Made by a program: the position numbers and the translations under genes. From positions 124,001 through 188,000 of the forward strand of contig NZ_JAINRC010000010.1 of NCBI RefSeq assembly GCF_020400655.1: DNA of 64,000 bases, read 5' to 3'. Below the pieces are notes generated by a model. That model saw only the letters and a list, made by a program, of their open reading frames with translations, did not search any database and was not told the DNA's origin. This DNA is from Streptomyces spinosus. GTDB lineage: Bacteria > Actinomycetota > Actinomycetes > Streptomycetales > Streptomycetaceae. This document shows, piece after piece, positions 59,937-64,000 of the stretch (position 1 is the stretch's first letter; each line of letters begins with the position of its first letter).

Positions 59937-61166
59937 TCACGCCGGTTGCGACAGGTCGATCGCCCGGTCGACGGCGTCGGGCCGCAGCACGCGCAGGATG
60001 CCTTCGAGGAAGTAGTAGTCCGCGTAGGGAAGGGAGACCTCGATGCCGTCCTCGGCCGGCCGGTTGCGGGTGCAGCGGGCCACGACCGCGTCGGCGCGGG
60101 CCGAGTTCCTCGTCAGGCAGGTGTCGGCGAGCGCGGTGAGCAGCCGCAGCGCCACCTCCCGGTAGGTGTGCCTGCCGGTGGCCGCGTGCAGGTCGAGCAG
60201 GCCGCACGCCATGATGGCGCCGGCGGAGGCGTCCTTGACGTCGTGCGGCTGCTGCGGCGCGCGGTAGTCCCACACCGGCACATGGTCCGGGGTCAGCGCC
60301 GCGATGGCGAAGTCGGCGAGCCGGCGCGCGGTGTCCCGGAACTCCGTGTGCCCGGTCCGCCGGTACATCGTGGTGAAACCGTAGATGCCCCAGGCCTGTC
60401 CGCGCGACCAGCAGGAGGCGGGGCTGTAGCCCTGGACCGTGTTCGGGCCGAGGGGGGCGCCGGTGTCCGGGTCGAAGTCGAACACGTGCGGGGTGGATCC
60501 GTCGGGCCGGGGGAAGACGCGCTGCGCGGTCCTCGCGTGCTCGACGGCGATGTCCAGGTAGGTGTCGTCGCCGGTCTGCCGGCTCGCGAACGCCAGCAGA
60601 TCGAGGTTCATCATCGTGTCCATGATGACGCGGCCCGCGTTGGCGGGGTCCGTCAGCGCGCCCCAGGCCCGGATGAACTTCCCGCGCGGGTTGTACCGCC
60701 GGATCAGGGAGCCGGCCGCCCGGACCGCGCCCGTCCGCCACTCGTCGTCGCCGGTCAGGCGCCAGGCGGTGACCCAGGACGGGTAGAAGAGGAACCCCAG
60801 GTCGTGGGTGCCCGTGTCGTACTGGCGGGGGGCGAGGCCGCGCGCCGACTCCACCGCCCATGCGCGGAAGGCGTCGTCCTCGCTGTACAGCCAGGCCATC
60901 CACAGTGTTCCGGGCCAGAAGCCGCCGACCCAGTCCCCGTCGCGCGAGTACGTCCACTTCTCGAACCTGGTCCCGACCGGGAAGCCCGTCACCCCGGGGG
61001 CGACGGTACGCAGCTTCCGCACGGCGTAGTCCGCCGCCGCGCCGAGTGTCCGCGGAACCGCTCCTGACGGCTGCCGGTCCGGCGCCGCCGCGGCCGGTAC
61101 CGCGGAGGCCCCTGCGGCCGCCGCGCCGGCCGCCGTGGCCAGCAACGCACGCCGGGAAACGCTCAT
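59937..61166 (-). CDS. Secreted GH88/GH105-like glycoside hydrolase
   Basis: A 409-residue (alpha/alpha)6-barrel protein of the unsaturated glucuronyl hydrolase type. It has KWTYSRDGDWVGGFWPG, LGFLFYPSW, MDTMMNLDLLAFAS and SPASCWSRGQAWGIYG, with Asp residues in the positions used as acid/base in that family. The N-terminus has a Tat-like signal (VSRRALLATAAGAAAAGASA), so export as a folded enzyme is expected, acting on oligosaccharides from lyase-cleaved uronic polysaccharides. The start is set at ATG 61166, preceded by GGAGG at 6 nt; an upstream in-frame start at 61238 would spoil the signal peptide. Not related to the PKS cluster. Confidence 0.85.
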   Translation of the reverse strand: MSVSRRALLATAAGAAAAGASAVPAAAAPDRQPSGAVPRTLGAAADYAVRKLRTVAPGVTGFPVGTRFEKWTYSRDGDWVGGFWPGTLWMAWLYSEDDAFRAWAVESARGLAPRQYDTGTHDLGFLFYPSWVTAWRLTGDDEWRTGAVRAAGSLIRRYNPRGKFIRAWGALTDPANAGRVIMDTMMNLDLLAFASRQTGDDTYLDIAVEHARTAQRVFPRPDGSTPHVFDFDPDTGAPLGPNTVQGYSPASCWSRGQAWGIYGFTTMYRRTGHTEFRDTARRLADFAIAALTPDHVPVWDYRAPQQPHDVKDASAGAIMACGLLDLHAATGRHTYREVALRLLTALADTCLTRNSARADAVVARCTRNRPAEDGIEVSLPYADYYFLEGILRVLRPDAVDRAIDLSQPA

Positions 61167-61312
61167 GCTCGCCCTCCAACTCCACTGTGCACGCAAGAAG
61201 TTGACCGAGCCTTGCACACCGGACTCGACGGTGTACACCTATGTGTGCGCAGTTCATCAGTGTGAACAGGAAGTGTGAACAGGGAACGGAGTCGGTGGTG
61301 CGCGGGACGCGG

Positions 61313-61698
61313 TCAGTGGTGCGGGGCGTCGCAGTGGTGCCGGAGCCAGACGTAGTCGACCGGCTGGGCTGTGTTCCGGTTCGCGGCCGGTCCGGGGGCG
61401 ACCGGACGGAACCCGGCGCCCAGGTAGCACCGGAGCGCGCGGTCGGTGCCGGGGGTGCACCCGCATGTGGACATCCGTGAACCCGGCCCGGACGGCGCGG
61501 GCGGGCAGGCCCTGGACGAGCACGCGGCCAGCCCAGCCTCGTCCCGGGGGCCCCGGGCGCCACGATGATCCGCGCCAGTTCGGCCTCGTCCTCCTCGGCG
61601 TCCCGCCAGACCTCGCCGCAGCCGAGCACCCTCCGCCCGTCCACGAGCACATGGGCGTCGAGTGCCGTGTGCACGGGAGCGCGGGGAGCCAGATCCAT
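61313..61698 (-). pseudogene. GNAT N-acetyltransferase remnant with two frameshifts
   Basis: Three minus-strand frames read in succession as one GNAT protein. It begins MDLAPRAPVHTALDAHVLVD at 61698 and continues to LARIIVAPG. It shifts at a run of five C (plus-strand G at 61546-61550) into GRGWAGRVLVQGLPARAVRA, which holds the acetyl-CoA-binding RGxG. It shifts again at another C5 run (61451-61455) into TDRALRCYLGAGFRPV and ends at 61313. Removing one C from each run restores a ~127-residue protein. Either the gene is dead or both runs are sequencing errors in homopolymers. Confidence 0.7.
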
Positions 61699-61956
61699 GG
61701 GTGCCGGCCCTGAGCGACCGGCCGGGACCCGGGGCGCGGGTCCGGACGGGCCGCCCGGGACCGTCGGCACCGAAGGGCACCGGTCCGGACACCTGTTCCA
61801 CCGGCCACGACACCGCTCGCGGGCGAGTATGCTGGCGCGCCCGGTAGCGGCCGGGAGCGGGGTTGCCGGTCGGCCGCTGCCGCCGTCACCCACGGTGAAA
61901 ACGGGTCGACCCACCCGTATCATCCAGGTGTCGCACCGTCAGGAGCGGAGGAACTG

Positions 61957-62649
61957 ATGCCGGAAAGCGCCGGGCCCGTCACCGAATTGACCTCACAGTA
62001 CGTCAGTCAGGTGACCAACGACCTCGAACACAACCTCAAGGAGCAGGAACGTATCACGGCTGAAATCGCCGTGCTCCAGGAGCAGTTGACCACCCTTCAG
62101 CACGACCACGCCATCCTGCTGAACATGCGGCAGGCACTCGGCCTCGCCGCGCCTGGCGGGCGGGCGGTCGTACCCGCCCCGCGCGAGAAGAGCGGCGGCA
62201 CGCGCCCCGCCGACGACAAGAAGCCCGCGGCGAGGAAAGCGGCGGCCACGAAGACGACGACCACGAAGACGACGGCCACGAAGACGGCGGCCAGGAAGAC
62301 AGTGGCCAAGAAGACGGCGCCGAGGAAGGCGGCGGTGAAGAAGGCGTCCGCCGGGAAGCCCGCGGCCACGAACACGGCCCCCTCCGAGCAAGCTCAGCCC
62401 ACCCTGGTCGAACTCGTCCGCCGGCACCTGTCGGAGCAGACGGAGCCCCGTTCCGCCGCGGAGATCAGCGAGGCCCTGGGCAAGGCGTACCCCGGCCGGG
62501 GGATCCAGGCGAAGGTCGTGCGCACCACGCTGGAGAACCTCGTGGCGAGGAACGGCGCGCAGCGCACCAAGCAGGGCACGTCCGTCTTCTACGTCGTGCC
62601 GGGCGAAGCGGCGCGGGAGACGACGGAGGGCGCCGAGACGGGCGCGTGA
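61957..62649 (+). CDS. Coiled-coil, Lys/Ala/Thr-rich protein with C-terminal winged-helix-like domain
   Basis: 230 residues, not assigned to a named family. The N-terminal ~60 residues form a coiled coil (EQERITAEIAVLQEQLTTLQ). Residues ~85-145 are a low-complexity basic segment of KT, KKTA and RKAA repeats like the tails of histone H1 and bacterial HU-type nucleoid proteins. The C-terminal part (~150-215, TLVELVRRHLSEQTEPRSA to TSVFYVVPG) looks like a compact winged helix. DNA binding or chromosome organisation is inferred, not shown. ATG at 61957 follows GGAGCGGAGG; a TATCAT -10-like box is at about 61918. Confidence 0.85.
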   Translation: MPESAGPVTELTSQYVSQVTNDLEHNLKEQERITAEIAVLQEQLTTLQHDHAILLNMRQALGLAAPGGRAVVPAPREKSGGTRPADDKKPAARKAAATKTTTTKTTATKTAARKTVAKKTAPRKAAVKKASAGKPAATNTAPSEQAQPTLVELVRRHLSEQTEPRSAAEISEALGKAYPGRGIQAKVVRTTLENLVARNGAQRTKQGTSVFYVVPGEAARETTEGAETGA

Positions 62650-62842
62650 CCGCCCGGCACGCCGTGTGCCCGGCGACGGCCGAGGGAGTCCACGCGGAGA
62701 TCCGCGCCTCGGCCGGCCTCCACGGCCGGGACCGCCGGTTGCCGGACGCAGACCCCGGTCGCCGCCCTTCAGCGGGCGCCCGCCACGCCGGCGCTCGACC
62801 TCGCCGGGGACACCGGTGCGCCACCGGCACCCGGGGAGGCCG

Positions 62843-63730
62843 TCACCGGTCGGCGGAGTCGAAGCTGGCGAAGTAGGCCGCGACCATGTCCTCGTCGGCG
62901 TGGCCCTGCCGGGCGGCACGCTCCATGCGCTCGGCGCTCGCGGCGGCCACGTCTAGGCGCACCCCGCTCTCCTCGCCCGCCTGGACGATGAGCCGGGCGT
63001 CCTTGGCCGCGGTCGCCACCGCGAACTGGGCCGGGGTCAGCCGGTCTTCGAGGATGAGTTCCGACTTGGCGCGCAGGTACCCCATGTCCAGCGGGCCGCC
63101 CTCGATCGCGTCGAAGAAGTTCCGCGGGTCCACGTCGAGCCCCCGGGCCAGGGCCAGTACCTCACCGGCCGCCGCGGTGATCGCGAGGACCCAGCTGTTG
63201 GCGACGAGTTTCAGACGGCTCGCCGTACCGGCCGCGCCGTCCTCGCCGGTCCACACGGTGCGGGACCCGACCGCGTCGAACACCGGGGCCACCGTCGCGC
63301 GGTGCTCGCCCGGCCCCGCGGCGAGGACGAGGAGCTGGCCGGCCTCCGCGGGCTGGCGGGTGCCCAGCACCGGCGCGTCGAAGAAGACGAGGCCGTGTTC
63401 GCGGGCGAAGGCGGCCAGGTCGCGTACGGCCGCGACACCGGCGGTGGTGGACTGCACCCACGCGGTGCCGGAACGCAGCGCGGGGGCCGCCTCGCGCATG
63501 ACGTCGAGGGTGGCCGGGCCGTCGTAGAGCATGGTCAGGACGACGTCGGCGCCCTCGACGGCCTCGGCGGGCGTGCCGGCGACGTGCACGCCGTCGGCGG
63601 CGAGCGGTTCGGCTTTGGCGCGGGTACGGTTCCAGGCTTGGACGGTGTGTCCGGCCCGCACGAGGTTGCGGGCCATCGCGGCACCCATGATGCCGGTGCC
63701 CAGGACACTCACGGTGAGCTTGTCGGTCAT
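62843..63730 (-). CDS. NAD(P)-dependent 3-hydroxyisobutyrate-dehydrogenase-like oxidoreductase
   Basis: A 295-residue beta-hydroxyacid dehydrogenase-family enzyme. The N-terminal Rossmann motif is LGTGIMGAAMARNL (~9), followed by the substrate-binding loop FDAPVLGTRQPAEAG (~120) and the catalytic Lys in SRLKLVANSW (~170). The all-alpha C-terminal domain is complete. The substrate is unknown. The likeness to 3-hydroxyisobutyrate metabolism is probably a coincidence with the 3-aminoisobutyrate starter, since the gene lies 7 kb outside the cluster among unrelated genes. ATG at 63730. Confidence 0.9.
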   Translation of the reverse strand: MTDKLTVSVLGTGIMGAAMARNLVRAGHTVQAWNRTRAKAEPLAADGVHVAGTPAEAVEGADVVLTMLYDGPATLDVMREAAPALRSGTAWVQSTTAGVAAVRDLAAFAREHGLVFFDAPVLGTRQPAEAGQLLVLAAGPGEHRATVAPVFDAVGSRTVWTGEDGAAGTASRLKLVANSWVLAITAAAGEVLALARGLDVDPRNFFDAIEGGPLDMGYLRAKSELILEDRLTPAQFAVATAAKDARLIVQAGEESGVRLDVAAASAERMERAARQGHADEDMVAAYFASFDSADR

Positions 63731-64000
63731 GACGTCGACTCCCAGGTGGATGTGCGGCTTCGGCGGCGCGGACCGGCCCGTCCGGCCACGCCCGGCGGCC
63801 GTCAGGCACCGGGGTCGGCGTCTGCCGGGCCGGTTCGGCGGCGGTCCGGCCGGTCCGCGTCTCCGGGTGAGGATACGGACCCCGGCCGCAAGGGAGATCT
63901 TCCACCAGCCAGGCGCGCGGCACGCCGAGGCGCTCCCCCGGCGTGCCGTCCTGCCGGCCGGTCCAGGGCAGCCGGCCCGGCACGTGTCCGGCCGGTGCCC
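63731..64000. other. Right-edge intergenic stretch
   Basis: 270 bp upstream of the dehydrogenase, with no supported gene. Reading frames here are Arg/Pro-rich antisense or out-of-frame products. Confidence 0.5.

Noticed and set aside
62650..62842. A small gene after the Lys-rich protein
   Set aside because: 193 bp with Arg/Gly-rich frames only and no start signal; nothing supported.
62843..63730. Role of the 3-hydroxyisobutyrate-dehydrogenase-like enzyme in starter supply
   Set aside because: It lies about 7 kb outside the last cluster promoter among unrelated genes, has no regulon site, and the starter operon already contains a complete route.

Overview
The window is very GC-rich, uses many GTG starts, shows strong third-position G/C bias and has dense overlapping operons. 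This points to an actinomycete, almost certainly Streptomyces or a close relative. About 57 kb (1 to ~56.9 kb) is one side of a modular type I polyketide gene cluster. The rest (57-64 kb) looks like ordinary chromosomal flank.

Layout. (1) 1-7355, minus strand: the 5' part of the first PKS gene (loading ACP, a full KS-AT-DH-KR-ACP module, then KS-AT running off the window). (2) 7438-15669, minus: a tightly coupled eight-gene operon that builds a beta-amino-acid starter. In transcription order it encodes an aminopeptidase-like hydrolase (VinJ type), an acyltransferase (VinK), an ACP (VinL), two adenylating ligases (VinM, VinN), a PLP decarboxylase (VinO) and both subunits of a B12-dependent glutamate mutase. 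(3) 16571-19318, plus: two paralogous cytochromes P450 and a ferredoxin. (4) 19401-21016, minus: an SDR and a type II thioesterase. (5) 21127-26433, minus: an ABC transporter and a two-component system. (6) 26720-26974, plus: a small PqqD-like protein with a TTA codon. (7) 27042-56758, minus: four PKS genes in one operon, read as 1 + 1 + 3 + 1 modules, the last ending in a thioesterase. (8) Flank: DMT permease, GlxA/AraC regulator, HD hydrolase, GH88-like secreted enzyme, a twice-frameshifted GNAT remnant, a Lys/Ala-rich coiled-coil protein and a 3-hydroxyisobutyrate-dehydrogenase-like enzyme.

How the genes work together (established for the vicenistatin family, inferred here from homology). 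Glutamate is rearranged to 3-methylaspartate, loaded on the stand-alone ACP by the VinN-type ligase and decarboxylated by the VinO-type enzyme to 3-aminoisobutyryl-ACP. The VinM-type ligase caps the amine with an amino acid (alanine in vicenistatin). The VinK-type acyltransferase moves the dipeptidyl group to the PKS loading ACP. After chain extension the VinJ-type peptidase removes the cap and the terminal TE closes a macrolactam. The window therefore encodes a polyene macrolactam of the vicenistatin/sceliphrolactam class. The last module has no ketoreductase, so a beta-keto-amide is predicted, and two P450s should oxidise the ring. I cannot name the compound: the middle PKS modules lie left of the window and no glycosyltransferase is seen.

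The most striking non-coding signal is a promoter architecture repeated in front of five separate transcription units: TAGGGG, 4 bp, TAGGGG (one or two mismatches allowed), then 23-24 bp, then a -10-like hexamer, always in the same orientation. It marks a coherent regulon and implies a pathway activator encoded outside this window.
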